A DNA stretch of 64,000 bases from CALODL01 sp942492115 (lineage in GTDB: Bacteria; Planctomycetota; Phycisphaerae; UBA1845; CAIVHJ01). Position 1 is the first letter of the stretch. Each line of letters begins with the position of its first letter. Below are positions 25,386-34,926 of the stretch, piece by piece. The notes beneath the pieces were generated by a model that saw only the letters and a list, made by a program, of their open reading frames with translations, did not search any database and was not told the DNA's origin. A program made the position numbers and the translations under genes. The stretch lies in NCBI GenBank assembly GCA_942492115.1, contig CALODL010000003.1, positions 27,392 through 91,391 on the forward strand. The letters run 5' to 3'.

Positions 25386-26723
25386 CTACCCTGCTTTCAA
25401 CGCATCGACCAGGCTGTCGATGTCACTCCGCGTCCGACGCTCGGTGACCGCCACCAGAAAACAATCGGCCAGGTCCGCATACCACCGCCCCAGGGGAACA
25501 CCGGCCAGGATACCGGCATCCCGGGCTGCGGACATGACATCGGCCACCGGTCGCGTGGCGCGCACGGCGAATTCCTGGAAGAAAGGCGCCTCGAAGGCCA
25601 GCTCGAATCCATCGACCTCGGCGATCCGCTCGGCCGCGTAGTGGGCCTTGTCGAAACTCTGGCGGGCAACGGTCGAGATGCCCTGCGGTCCCATCGTCGA
25701 CATGTAAACCACGGCCCGCATGGCCAGCAGACCCTGGTTGGTGCACACGTTCGATGTCGCCTTCTCGCGACGAATGTGTTGTTCGCGGGTCTGCAACGTC
25801 AGACAATAAGTCTGGCGGCCGTCGCGATCGACCGTCTGACCGACCAGGCGTCCCGGCATCCGTCGCATGTACTGGCTGCGACAAGCCATGAGACCCAGAA
25901 TCGGCCCACCATATGATTGGGGAATCCCCAGCCCCTGTCCTTCGCCGACAACGATGTCCGCCCCACAAGCCCCGGGCGACTTGAGCAGCCCGCAGCTGAT
26001 GGGATCGACAACGACGATGAGCAGCGCCCCGTGACGGTGGGCGATCTCGGCGCACGCCGGAAGATCCTCGACGTTGCCAAAGAAATTGGGCTGCTGAACG
26101 ATGATGGCCATCGTGCTGTCGTCGACCGCCGCTTCGATGGCATCCAGCGGAGTCACCCCGTCGCGCGGAGCGATCTCGGACCGCGTGACGTTCTGGTGCG
26201 CCGTGTAAGTCTGCAGCACGGCGCGGTGATCCGGATGAACCGCCCCCGCGACGACGACCTGTTCGCGCCGCGTCACGGCCTGGGCCATGAACATGGCCTC
26301 CGCTGCGGCACTCGACGCCTCATAGAGCGAGGCGTTGGCCACGTCCATGCCGGTCAACTGACATACCATGGTCTGGAATTCGAAGAAGGCCTGGAGCGTC
26401 CCCTGGCTCGCTTCTGCCTGATAGGGTGTGTAGGCCGTCAGGAATTCGCTCTGCATGGCCAGACTGTCGACCAGCGTCGGGATGAACCGCTCGTAGATCC
26501 CAGCGCCCAGAAAACTGATCTGATCGTGCGTGGTGACGTTGCGTCCGGCCAGGTGGTGTACGTCTTGAAGCAACTCGGGTTCCGCAAGGCCGTCGGGGAT
26601 GTCGAGCAATCCGTTCACGCGATGCCCCGCCGGAATCCCTGCAAACAACTCATCAACCGATGACATGCCGATGGTCGCCAGCATGTGTGCCACGTCGTGT
26701 TCTGTCAGTTGTGTGTAGTCCAT
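25386..26723 (-). CDS. gcvPA: Glycine dehydrogenase (decarboxylating) subunit 1
   Basis: N-terminal-half subunit (445 residues) of the two-subunit P-protein. It lacks the PLP lysine but shows conserved segments SFLGAGIYERFIPTLVDSLA, FLTAYTPYQAEASQGTLQAF, LYEASSAAAEAMFMAQ and GEGQGLGIPQSYGGP. Pairs with GcvPB to decarboxylate glycine and load the aminomethyl group onto lipoyl-GcvH. ATG 26723 fits the family start (MDYTQLTEHDVAHML). Split gcvP genes are typical of Firmicutes, planctomycetes and archaea. Confidence 0.95.
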   Translation of the reverse strand: MDYTQLTEHDVAHMLATIGMSSVDELFAGIPAGHRVNGLLDIPDGLAEPELLQDVHHLAGRNVTTHDQISFLGAGIYERFIPTLVDSLAMQSEFLTAYTPYQAEASQGTLQAFFEFQTMVCQLTGMDVANASLYEASSAAAEAMFMAQAVTRREQVVVAGAVHPDHRAVLQTYTAHQNVTRSEIAPRDGVTPLDAIEAAVDDSTMAIIVQQPNFFGNVEDLPACAEIAHRHGALLIVVVDPISCGLLKSPGACGADIVVGEGQGLGIPQSYGGPILGLMACRSQYMRRMPGRLVGQTVDRDGRQTYCLTLQTREQHIRREKATSNVCTNQGLLAMRAVVYMSTMGPQGISTVARQSFDKAHYAAERIAEVDGFELAFEAPFFQEFAVRATRPVADVMSAARDAGILAGVPLGRWYADLADCFLVAVTERRTRSDIDSLVDALKAG

Positions 26724-26811
26724 AGTCGTCGATCATGTTGAAGAAGAAGCGGATTGCACCGGTGACTTGCCCCGTGCATACCCAGGTTCGGTCCTCAGGC
26801 CCGGGGCGGCC

Positions 26812-27792
26812 TCAATTACCCTCGGGAACCACGTCCCTCTTGTAGAGCTTGGTACCCAGCGCCGGCAAGTAGTTTGTCCACACCGCATTGGGATCTTTGT
26901 CGTTGTCGATGGCGGAGAGGGCTTGATTGATCTTGGCATCCATGACGTCGAGGTGATGAACGCAAAACGCTTCAGGGGTCGCGGGAAGCTTGGGACTGCC
27001 ATATTCGTACTGCCCGTGATGCGACAACACGATGTGCTGGATGGCGTGTTTTTTCTCGGGTGGAAACGGCTTACCGGTTTCGCTGGCGACCTGGGCGGTT
27101 TTCTGTTCGATCCAGATGACGCACTGAGCGATGTGGCCCACGAGCTGCCCGGCATCGGTGTAAGTGAAGTTGATCTCGTAGCCCAGTTCTGCAGTCTTGC
27201 CAATATCGTGCAGGAACAAGCCGACCACAATGAGGTCAAGGCTCAACTCCGGGTATCGCGGCACGACAACCATCGCCAATTCGAGCAGGTTGAGCGTGTG
27301 CTCGAGCAACCCGCCGATGTAGGCGTGGTGCATCTTGATGGCCGCCGGCGCACGTTTGAAGCAATCGACCATTTCTGCGTCTTCGACGAAGCAGCGAATC
27401 AGCTGCAGCAGATCGGGATCCTTGACCGTCCGCAGGATCTCCAGCAGACGCTCCCACATTTTCTCGATGTCGTGGGTCGTCGCCGGCAGAAACTGGCCGA
27501 GGTCGAGCGCGCTGCGCGGCACCGCCTCGAGACCATCGATGATGAGTTGCAGGTTGCCTTTGTAGCTCTCGGTTCGCCCACGGATGCGTATGAAACCGCC
27601 ATCCATCGATTTGTACATGTCCTCGGACGCCTGCCACATGCGGGACAGCACCTCGCCCGTGCGATCGCGTAGAATCGCATGGATGTACAGGCCGCCGTTC
27701 GTCGTACTGCGCAGATCCTTGTCCGCAACCAGATAGATCTGGTCGGAAAGCTGCTCGCCGGGCTTCATCTCATTTATGAATCTGTGTGGCAT
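26812..27792 (-). CDS. YhaM-like 3'-5' exonuclease (OB-fold plus HD domain)
   Basis: A 326-residue protein with an N-terminal OB-type nucleic-acid-binding domain (residues 1-95; LRSTTNGGLYIHAILRDRTG) and a C-terminal HD hydrolase domain (HHAYIGGLLEHTLNLLELA, GLFLHDIGKTAEL, HIVLSHHGQYEYGSPKLP). The layout matches YhaM/CBF1 3'-5' exoribonucleases that degrade RNA or ssDNA with metal ions. The domain order and length fit the family. The gene is divergent from proS, sharing a 136-bp intergenic region; gcvPA follows 88 bp downstream. Confidence 0.88.
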   Translation of the reverse strand: MPHRFINEMKPGEQLSDQIYLVADKDLRSTTNGGLYIHAILRDRTGEVLSRMWQASEDMYKSMDGGFIRIRGRTESYKGNLQLIIDGLEAVPRSALDLGQFLPATTHDIEKMWERLLEILRTVKDPDLLQLIRCFVEDAEMVDCFKRAPAAIKMHHAYIGGLLEHTLNLLELAMVVVPRYPELSLDLIVVGLFLHDIGKTAELGYEINFTYTDAGQLVGHIAQCVIWIEQKTAQVASETGKPFPPEKKHAIQHIVLSHHGQYEYGSPKLPATPEAFCVHHLDVMDAKINQALSAIDNDKDPNAVWTNYLPALGTKLYKRDVVPEGN

Positions 27793-27928
27793 GGTGATTC
27801 GCTGGCGTACACTACTGGTTCACCGACCGGAACACAACCCGGTCCGCAGGCTTGCAAAAGGTCTTGCGGGCCAGTATTCATCTACGTTTCGATTTATCAA
27901 CAGGCCCTGTTTGTGAGGCGGTCGAACG

Positions 27929-29647
27929 ATGCGCTGGACCCGGTTCTTCATCCCGACAACGAAAGAAACACCCGCCGACGCCACCGTGCCGTCGCATATC
28001 CTCATGGTCAGGGGCGGCCTGGTCAAACAGCTGGTGGCGGGCGCCTATATCTATCTGCCTCTGGGCCTGCGTGTTCTGAGCAAAGTCACCGGGATCATCC
28101 GCGAAGAGATGAACGCCGCAGGCGGAATCGAGCTGCACATGCCGGCGATGCACCCTGTCGAACTGTGGCGGGAGACCAATCGCGTCGATGCCATGGGCGA
28201 CACGCTCATCCACCTGCCGGATCAGCCGTGGCGCAGCGGGACAGTGCTGGGCCCGACCCACGAGGAAGTCATCACCGATGTCGTTCGCAGCTTCATCAAC
28301 AGTTACAAGCAGCTGCCGATCAATCTGTACCAGATCCAGACCAAGTTCCGTGATGAGAAGCGGCCCAAGAGCGGTGTGTTGCGGACCCGCGAGTTCCTCA
28401 TGAAGGACGCATACTCGTTCGATCGCGACCTCGAGGGGCTCAACGCCAGTTACCAGAAGATGTACGATGCGTATTGCCGGATCTTCGCTCGCTGCGGCCT
28501 GCCCTACGTGGCGGTCGAAGCCGATAGCGGTGCAATCGGTGGTGACGTGTCACATGAGTTCATGGTGCCGACCGACGCCGGTGAGGACATCCTGGTGCGG
28601 ACGGCGGATGGCTCCTACGCCGCCAATGTCGAGCGCGCGGAAATCAGGCCGCTGCCTGGTGCCGGCACGGCCGGTACCGCCGCCATCGAAGAGATCCACA
28701 CGCCGGGCCTCGGTTCGATCGAGCAAGTCAGTACGTTCCTCGGATGCCAGCCACGGGACATGATCAAGACGATCATATTCGTCGCCGACGATGCGCCGCT
28801 GGTCGCGCTGGTCCGGGGTGACCACGAAGTCAACGAGGCCAAACTGCGCAAGGCCGCCGGCGTTGCCACGCTCGCGGCAGCCGAGGCCGACGTCATCAAG
28901 ACGCTCACCGGAGCCGAGGTGGGTTTCGCGGGCCCGGTCGGATTGCAGGCGCGGATCATCATCGACCAGGCCGTCGCGGTCATGACCGACGCGGTCACCG
29001 GCGCCAACAAGACCGACTACCACATGAAGGGGGTCAACCCGGGTCGCGATTTCATACTCGAGGAAGTCGCCGACATCCGTTTTGCCGCCGAAGGTGACCA
29101 CGCGCCGAGCGGCCAGCCCTTCGTGTTCGAAAAATGCATAGAAGTGGGCCACGTATTCAAGCTCGGTACGAAGTACTCCGCAGCAATGAAAGCCAACTAC
29201 CTCAACGAAAACGGCAGCAGTCAACCATGCGTGATGGGGTGCTACGGAATCGGCGCGACCAGGATCATTGCAGCTGCAGTCGAGACGCACCACGATGAGG
29301 AGGGTATCAACTGGCCCATGGCCATCGCGCCCTTCGCGGTTCAAATCTGCTGCCTTGACCCGAAAGACACCGCCGTCGCCGGGGCCTGCGAGACGATGCA
29401 CGACGAACTCGAGGCTCAGGATATCGAAGTCCTGCTCGACGATCGCGACATCCGCCCAGGGGTCAAGTTCAAGGATGCGGATCTGATCGGGATTCCGGTT
29501 CGGATCACGGTTGGACGGAAGAGCATCAAGGACGGCGTCGTCGAGTTCAAAGCCGCGCGGGGGGCCGATGCCGACAAGATCAGTCCCGCCGAGGCCGTGC
29601 AACGGGCCGGCGAGGCAGTCCGGTCGGCCCTGGCCACGCTGGCCTGA
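27929..29647 (+). CDS. proS: Prolyl-tRNA synthetase, bacterial type
   Basis: Class II aminoacyl-tRNA synthetase charging tRNA-Pro. The 572 residues show class II motif 1 (LPLGLRVLSKVTGIIREEM), TLIHLPDQ, motif 2 (FRDEKRPKSGVLRTREFLMKDAYSF), an editing INS domain (about 220-385; FLGCQPRDMIKTIIF), motif 3 (CYGIGATRIIAA) and the anticodon domain (LDDRDIRPGVKFKDADLIGIP). The layout matches the bacterial ProRS with the inserted editing domain. ATG 27929 has GAGG 10 nt upstream. No T-box or other leader structure was recognised. Confidence 0.97.
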   Translation: MRWTRFFIPTTKETPADATVPSHILMVRGGLVKQLVAGAYIYLPLGLRVLSKVTGIIREEMNAAGGIELHMPAMHPVELWRETNRVDAMGDTLIHLPDQPWRSGTVLGPTHEEVITDVVRSFINSYKQLPINLYQIQTKFRDEKRPKSGVLRTREFLMKDAYSFDRDLEGLNASYQKMYDAYCRIFARCGLPYVAVEADSGAIGGDVSHEFMVPTDAGEDILVRTADGSYAANVERAEIRPLPGAGTAGTAAIEEIHTPGLGSIEQVSTFLGCQPRDMIKTIIFVADDAPLVALVRGDHEVNEAKLRKAAGVATLAAAEADVIKTLTGAEVGFAGPVGLQARIIIDQAVAVMTDAVTGANKTDYHMKGVNPGRDFILEEVADIRFAAEGDHAPSGQPFVFEKCIEVGHVFKLGTKYSAAMKANYLNENGSSQPCVMGCYGIGATRIIAAAVETHHDEEGINWPMAIAPFAVQICCLDPKDTAVAGACETMHDELEAQDIEVLLDDRDIRPGVKFKDADLIGIPVRITVGRKSIKDGVVEFKAARGADADKISPAEAVQRAGEAVRSALATLA

Positions 29648-29753
29648 TTCTCTCGGCCCTGGTCGCGCCCCGTGCGCGGATGCTGGAGTGACAGAGCAGC
29701 CAGTCTGTTCGGGAATCACGGTACCGCGTACATGATGTGATGTGCGGTCGCGC

Positions 29754-32459
29754 TCAGTGAGCGGCGCGCCGACTCATCGCTCGACGGCGATGCTCGACCT
29801 CGAGCAGGGCTTGCTCGAGCAATTCGTGATCGGCTCCCTGGACACCCATCCGCCGCAGCATGCGCACCGCGTTGGCCAGATCGGGTTCGAGGCTGTCCAG
29901 ATCGACGGGCGGGCTGACGGCAACGGCCTCCGGTGGTGTGCCTTCGAGCGGCGTGGCCGATCCGACCTGCAGCGGGTCATTCGTTCGCGCCCCCGACTCC
30001 GCGGCAATGTGATCCGGCGTCAATTCAAAGTCGGCATCCGACGCCGGAACGACCGGGGCAGTGCCCTCGAGGTTGGCTTCGCGAATCTGCATCTGGCGAG
30101 CGCGGGCCTCGAGACGCTCCATTTCCTGTTCCGTCGTGCGCGCCTGGTTTCGAACAGCGATCTCGCGCTCCGCCAGTTGCTCCTCGATGTCGTTGAGTTC
30201 TCCACGCTCCTCCTGCAGCCGGGCTTCGGCCTTCAGCAGTTCCTCCTCACGAGCCCGGAGCTCCTGCTCGCGATCACCGAGAGCCGAGTCCGCTGAATCG
30301 AGACGGCGGTCGGACGCATTCGCGGCAGTCTGAGCTTCGCCTTCCGCCTGCATGGCCTGCAGCCGCGCGCGTTCACCGTCAATCGTCGATCTCTGGGTTT
30401 CGAGTTCGGCCGCGAACTCATCGAGTTGCCGCTGCATACGGGCACACTCTGATTCGCGTTCACTGAGCAGGTGCTGTTCGACGCGCACGCGTTTCGATTC
30501 GGTCTCGACATCCTTTAGCGCCTGGGCGAGTTCCCGGTCACGGGTGTTCAAGTCGAGATCACGTGCGGCCAGTTCCTCCTGACGCCGCTCGAATAATGCC
30601 GAACGGGCCGCGAGGCTGCGGGCCTCCGAGGCCAATTCATCTTCGCGGCGTTGGAGGGCCGCGAGTTCACCGGCCGCATCGGCCCGCGATTTTTCGAGCC
30701 GAGCCTGTTCCGCAACCAGGGCCTGGCGCTGCTCGCTCAATGTATCCTGGTCGCGCTGGACTTCGTCGCGCAACCGGGTCAATGCGTTGTTTTCCTCACG
30801 CAATTGGGCTGCGACCTCTTCCTGGTTGCTCACACCATCGAATTCCGCCAGCCGGGCGCTGAGCTCGCGACACTGCGCCTCGCGGCTGGCCAGCTGACCT
30901 TCAACCTCCGCAACCCGGTTCTGCTGGCGAGCAAGATCCGCAACGACACGCTCGTGTTCGGCACGATCGCTCTCGATTTCGTGAGCGGTCTGGTCGAACA
31001 AGCGGACACGCGATTCGCCCGCAGCAAGTTGTTCCTCGCGTTCGGCCAGCCGCTCGACCTGGTCCGCCACCTCGGACTCGCGCCGCTGCAGGCCCGCTTC
31101 CTGTTCCCGCAATGTGCCGCTGAGTCTCTCTTCGAGTTCCTGAACCGCGGTGCGCTCGCGCTCCAATTCACTCCGCTGCCGTTCGATGTCAGCAGCATCG
31201 CTCAGCAGAAGACGTTCGCGGTTCTCGAGGTCCGTGGCTCGCCTCTGGATCTCGGCGTCCAGGTTTGCCAGGTGCCCGGCTCGACCAGCCAGCTCGCGTT
31301 CCTGTTCCGCAAGCTCCTCCTGCCGTGTCCGCTGGGCGGTCCGGTCGGCTTCGAGTTCCGCCTGCCCGGCGGCGAGGCCGCTCGTCGATTGTTCTAATTC
31401 CGTGCGCAGTGTCGCCAGGCGCTCGCCCTCTCGAATCATCAACGAACGCTGGTCGTCCACTTCTCGGCGCATCGCGTCGAGTTCAAGGACATCAGCGTCC
31501 AACTGCGCCTGGCGATCATCCAGTTGGCGTCGGCCGGCAGCCACCGTGGCGGCGCGGGCATCGAGATCGGCGCGTTCCTCGCGGGCAGAGCCGGCCTCGG
31601 CTTCGATCTGCTTTTCGCGAACGTCGATAGCGGCCTGGCGATCCGCAAGCGTTCGTTCTCGACGCTGAAGTTCCTCGGTCGCCTGCTGAATGCGTTGCAG
31701 GGTCGTCCGACTCTCCTGATCTTGTGCGGCGAGGTGCTCGAGCTGTTCCTGCAGCTGAGCATTGATGTCGTCGAGTTCTTCCTCGCGGCGCACCAGCTCG
31801 TTCTCGCGCCGCGTCAGTGCCTGCTCGCGCTCGTCGAGTGCCCGACCGCGTGTGCGCAGCTCATGGTCGAAGCGTTCGCTGTCCTCGGAACGAGCAACGA
31901 TGTCCTGTTCGAGCTGGCGCATGCCGCCTTCCCATGTCGACAAGGATGCGGCCAGCCGGTCCTGTTCTTTCGCCCGCACATCGATGGCGCTCTGCATCTC
32001 GGCAAGGGCTTGTTCGCGGCGCTCGATGTCCGCTAAGCCGTCGTGCACGCGTTGCTCGCGGGCGGCGAAATCGCTACGGCTCGCTGCGAGCGTCGCCTCG
32101 GCCTGCTCCAGTTCGGCGCGGCGCTCCGCGAGTTCGACGTTCTGCGCCGCATGGTGTGCGGCCTGCTCTTCGAGGGCGTCGAGCTGGACGCGCCGACGTT
32201 CCAACGTCGCCTCGAGCTCTGCCAGACGGGCCGCCTCGGCCTCCAGAGCCTGTCGAGACGCGTTCGATTCGGCCTCGGCCCGCGCCGAAGTCTTGACGCG
32301 CGCCAGTTTGTTCCTGAGATCTTCCTCGCGCTGACCGATCGCCGACTCCTGGCGATCGAGTGCCGCTGCGCGCTTCAACGGTCCGTTGTGCCGCCTGACG
32401 TGGTTCCGGGCGCGGTGGCGGATCCGCGGCAGGAACCGCCGGGTCCCCCGAGGCAGCAT
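29754..32459 (-). CDS. Long coiled-coil segment, 3' part of a frameshifted FHA/coiled-coil gene
   Basis: About 870 residues that are nearly all heptad-rich coiled coil (many E/R/Q/L repeats, such as REQALTRRENELVRREEELD). The chain ends in a short conserved-looking tail PDLANAVRMLRRMGVQGADH. Only the part from about residue 30 onward looks real: residues 1-28 (MLPRGTRRFLPRI..) are the out-of-frame reading of the FHA gene. From LKRAAALDRQESAIGQ the sequence is coiled coil. It is therefore the C-terminal portion of the gene starting at 33243, joined by a +1 shift near 32362-32376. The product would be a filament-like scaffold, possibly a signalling or division factor; function unknown. Confidence 0.75.
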   Translation of the reverse strand: MLPRGTRRFLPRIRHRARNHVRRHNGPLKRAAALDRQESAIGQREEDLRNKLARVKTSARAEAESNASRQALEAEAARLAELEATLERRRVQLDALEEQAAHHAAQNVELAERRAELEQAEATLAASRSDFAAREQRVHDGLADIERREQALAEMQSAIDVRAKEQDRLAASLSTWEGGMRQLEQDIVARSEDSERFDHELRTRGRALDEREQALTRRENELVRREEELDDINAQLQEQLEHLAAQDQESRTTLQRIQQATEELQRRERTLADRQAAIDVREKQIEAEAGSAREERADLDARAATVAAGRRQLDDRQAQLDADVLELDAMRREVDDQRSLMIREGERLATLRTELEQSTSGLAAGQAELEADRTAQRTRQEELAEQERELAGRAGHLANLDAEIQRRATDLENRERLLLSDAADIERQRSELERERTAVQELEERLSGTLREQEAGLQRRESEVADQVERLAEREEQLAAGESRVRLFDQTAHEIESDRAEHERVVADLARQQNRVAEVEGQLASREAQCRELSARLAEFDGVSNQEEVAAQLREENNALTRLRDEVQRDQDTLSEQRQALVAEQARLEKSRADAAGELAALQRREDELASEARSLAARSALFERRQEELAARDLDLNTRDRELAQALKDVETESKRVRVEQHLLSERESECARMQRQLDEFAAELETQRSTIDGERARLQAMQAEGEAQTAANASDRRLDSADSALGDREQELRAREEELLKAEARLQEERGELNDIEEQLAEREIAVRNQARTTEQEMERLEARARQMQIREANLEGTAPVVPASDADFELTPDHIAAESGARTNDPLQVGSATPLEGTPPEAVAVSPPVDLDSLEPDLANAVRMLRRMGVQGADHELLEQALLEVEHRRRAMSRRAAH

Positions 32460-33243
32460 GGTCCTGGGCGGCTACAAGGTCTGACAGGTCCAGCGGTTCC
32501 AGATCGACCGACGGATCGTCGCACGTCAACGAATCGCCGATGGCCTGATCGAGCGAGCTGGCAGTATCTACGACCCGCACGCTGTACCTCCGCGGACCGA
32601 TGCGCAGTTCATCACCCGCGCGCAGGTAACACAGGCTGATGCGCTCTCCATTGACCTCGGTACCATTCTGGCTGCCCAGATCGGCAATTGCCGGTTGGCC
32701 GCCGACCTCGAACAACAAGGCGTGGGCCCGTGACACGCTGCGCGACTCGATGGGCAAATCGTGCTCGGGCAGACGGCCGACACTGGTCACCGGGCGCACC
32801 AGCCCCGCCGTCGGCACGTCGCCGGAAGTCGTTTCGAGTGCCATCCAGGGCGTGTCCGACGGAGTCCACGCTGCAGGTGCAGCTCCGCGATAAGCAATCG
32901 ACATCCTGAACTTGAAGGTGTGAATACGAAATTCATCGCCGTCGCGCAATTCAGCCAGATCGATGGACTCGCCATTGAGGCGCGTGCCTCCACGGCCACC
33001 GAGATCGCGCAGGAAAACGCGCGTACCGGTCTGGATGATCGCGGCATGGTGGTTCGAAATCCTGTCGTGGACCAGGCGGATCTTGTTCCCTTCGCCCGAA
33101 CCGATGAGCGTCACGCACTGGCTCAGGCGCAGTGAACGGGCCTTGCCCGGATCACTGCGGACCGTGGTGAGCTTGACCCGCGGCGCATCATCAGGCAGAG
33201 TTGGTTGGTCACCGGTCGTCGTCGTCGGAGGCTTTGAACTCAT
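32074..33243 (-). CDS. Double-FHA domain protein, 5' part of a frameshifted FHA/coiled-coil gene
   Basis: Two FHA (phosphothreonine-binding) domains: FHA1 at about residues 35-110 (LIGSGEGNKIRLVHDRISNH, GGRGGTRLNGESID) and FHA2 at about 145-225 (VGRLPEHDLPIESRSVSRAH, DLGSQNGTEVNGERISL). A low-complexity Asp/Pro linker follows. After about residue 290 (near 32376) the frame becomes Arg/Gly-rich and loses protein character, whereas the other frame continues as coiled coil. Removing one base within 32362-32376 would join them as ...EARAALDRQESAIG. The ORF end at 32074 is therefore probably artificial. Role: phospho-dependent scaffold, partner unknown. Confidence 0.8.
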   Translation of the reverse strand: MSSKPPTTTTGDQPTLPDDAPRVKLTTVRSDPGKARSLRLSQCVTLIGSGEGNKIRLVHDRISNHHAAIIQTGTRVFLRDLGGRGGTRLNGESIDLAELRDGDEFRIHTFKFRMSIAYRGAAPAAWTPSDTPWMALETTSGDVPTAGLVRPVTSVGRLPEHDLPIESRSVSRAHALLFEVGGQPAIADLGSQNGTEVNGERISLCYLRAGDELRIGPRRYSVRVVDTASSLDQAIGDSLTCDDPSVDLEPLDLSDLVAAQDHAASGDPAVPAADPPPRPEPRQAAQRTVEARSGTRSPGVGDRSARGRSQEQTGARQDFGAGRGRIERVSTGSGGRGGPSGRARGDVGTSARPARRPRRAGRTPCGAERRTRGAPRRTGAGRGDARSEP

Positions 33244-33553
33244 AGTTCGCCCGTCTCCCCCAGTGGGTCAGTGTCTCAAGATTCTACGAGCAGGAGAGCT
33301 CGTCGAACATGCCGGCAACCGTCTGGCGCCGCCGCTCCATCCGCGCCGTTCGTGGATGGATGTCCTGATGAAACGCCCGCCGGCGCTTCGCTTGTCTTAA
33401 TGAGGGCTAATTCATGACAAGTCTAGGCCGACGAACAACCGAAGTCTATCGGGGCGAACGAGTGTAGATTGGCGGCCCACGCTCTTCCGATAAGGACCCC
33501 GGGGACGGCGTGTGATCATCCCCCTCTCGACCGCATGGAGGTATCGGACGGAC
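33244..33553. other. Divergent intergenic region, no gene seen
   Basis: 310 bp between the FHA gene (-) and the DUF4416 gene (+). Short frames are present on both strands, but none has protein-like composition. It should contain the two divergent promoters, but I see no convincing -35/-10 pair and no terminator. Confidence 0.5.
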
Positions 33554-34078
33554 ATGGGCGCGATCAAGGCAGTCCAACCCGTGAAGGTGCTCATCGGATT
33601 CCTCGGAACGGACCCCGATGTGGTGGCCGCGGCACGGGCGAGCGTCGCACGGGAACTGGGTCAATCCGACCTGGCCAGCACTGACTGGACCTTCGACTCC
33701 ACGCAATACTACACGGCGGAGATGGGACCGGACCTGCGGAAGAGTTTCTGCACACTGGCGATTCCAGCCGATCCGGCCGGACTCGCAGACCTCAAGATTG
33801 CGACCAATCGCATCGAAACACAGTTAGCCGGCCGCGACACGGGCCGCCGGGTCAACATCGACCCCGGGTATGTCGGACTGGGGAAACTCGTGCTGGCCAC
33901 AACAAAAGACCACGGCCATCGTATATATCTGCGTGACGGGATCTACGCCGAGGTCACGCTGACCTATCGCAACGGCGCGTGGCAGCCGTGGCCATGGACC
34001 TTTCCAGACTACGCCACCCCGCGCTACCACGCCTTCTTCAATGACGCCCGGCGGCGTCTGCGGGAGCAATTGGACTGA
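33554..34078 (+). CDS. DUF4416 family protein
   Basis: A 174-residue cytoplasmic protein. The sequence KVLIGFLGTDPDVVAAAR at the start, DSTQYYTAEMGPDLRKSFCT in the middle, and RRVNIDPGYVGLGKLVLATT plus YLRDGIYAEVTLTYRNGAWQ are hallmarks of DUF4416 proteins. ATG 33554 is preferred because the domain begins immediately after; a GTG at 33512 adds a non-conserved leader. The stop overlaps the next gene's ATG (TGATG), so translation is coupled to the phosphoglycosyltransferase. Its biochemical role is unknown. Confidence 0.87.
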   Translation: MGAIKAVQPVKVLIGFLGTDPDVVAAARASVARELGQSDLASTDWTFDSTQYYTAEMGPDLRKSFCTLAIPADPAGLADLKIATNRIETQLAGRDTGRRVNIDPGYVGLGKLVLATTKDHGHRIYLRDGIYAEVTLTYRNGAWQPWPWTFPDYATPRYHAFFNDARRRLREQLD

Positions 34079-34926
34079 TGCACGATCTAGCACTGTGGTC
34101 AACCGCCGCTGCCGCTATCACGGGTTTCATCCTGTGTACCGTTCTGACGGCGGTCGTACGGCGGGTGGCGCTGCGTTTCGATTTCGTCGATCACCCGGGA
34201 GGCCACAAGAGTCACAAGGCACCGATCGCACTGGGTGGCGGGGTGGCCATCACAGGAGCACTGTTGGCGCCGATGGTCGGCGCCTTCGTCGTGTTGTTGA
34301 CGACGTGCCGCGAAGGACAGGACATCGGCTGGCTACCCGCTGCCGTTCAAACCCACATTCCCGGCCTGTTGAGCAAATCTTTCCCGGCTCTGACCATTGC
34401 TGCGGGCGCGGCCGTTCTGCACATCGTCGGGCTCATCGATGACCGCTGGCACCTCAGCCCCTGGACCAAGCTCGTCACCCAGCTCGCCGTCGCCGCGAGT
34501 CTGGTGGTGTGGCTCGACCTGCGTTTGATGACGTTCCTGGGACCGGTTCCGGCATGCGCCATGACCATCGCCTGGATCGTCGTCGTGACGAATGCATTCA
34601 ACCTCCTGGACAACATGGACGGTCTGTGTGCCGGCGTCGCCGCCATCGCGGCCACCGTATTCGCGCTGGCCGCACTGCGGGCCGGACAGTTGTTCGTCCC
34701 CACCATGGCGTTCCTGCTGGTCGGAGTCATGCTGGGCTTTCTGCGGTTCAACTTTCCACCCGCGCGAATCTTCATGGGCGACGCAGGCAGCCTGGTCACC
34801 GGCTACTTCATGGCGATACTCACTGTCCTGACGACCTACTGGGACTCCGCGCGCAGGATCACCTCGCCGGTGTGTTCATCCCACTCATCGTTCTCGCCGT
34901 CCCGCTGTACGACACGACCAGTGTGA
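34078..34926 (+). CDS. WecA/MraY-type undecaprenyl-phosphate glycosyl-1-phosphate transferase (C-terminus shifted out of frame)
   Basis: Multi-span enzyme that transfers a sugar-1-phosphate from a UDP-sugar to undecaprenyl phosphate, starting a surface polysaccharide. Visible motifs: HKAPIALGGGVAITG, GLIDDRWHLSPWTKL (catalytic Asp pair), NAFNLLDNMDGLCAG and RIFMGDAGSLVTGY. From about residue 258 (34850) the frame becomes Ser/Arg-rich nonsense (SPVCSSHSSFSPSRC), while an adjacent frame continues with FIPLIVLAVPLYDT and the conserved GDQRHFSHRLV loop. Inserting one base near 34844-34856 joins them. The true gene thus runs to 35186. Confidence 0.85.
   Translation: MHDLALWSTAAAAITGFILCTVLTAVVRRVALRFDFVDHPGGHKSHKAPIALGGGVAITGALLAPMVGAFVVLLTTCREGQDIGWLPAAVQTHIPGLLSKSFPALTIAAGAAVLHIVGLIDDRWHLSPWTKLVTQLAVAASLVVWLDLRLMTFLGPVPACAMTIAWIVVVTNAFNLLDNMDGLCAGVAAIAATVFALAALRAGQLFVPTMAFLLVGVMLGFLRFNFPPARIFMGDAGSLVTGYFMAILTVLTTYWDSARRITSPVCSSHSSFSPSRCTTRPV

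Noticed and set aside
27793..27928. A T-box or other leader before proS
   Set aside because: No stem-loop series or T-box core sequence was found in the 136 bp.
34844..34856. GCGCGCAG as the cause of both frameshifts
   Set aside because: The octamer is at both junctions, but it also occurs at 1266-1273 and 1286-1293 within an intact carbamoyltransferase frame, so the link is weak.
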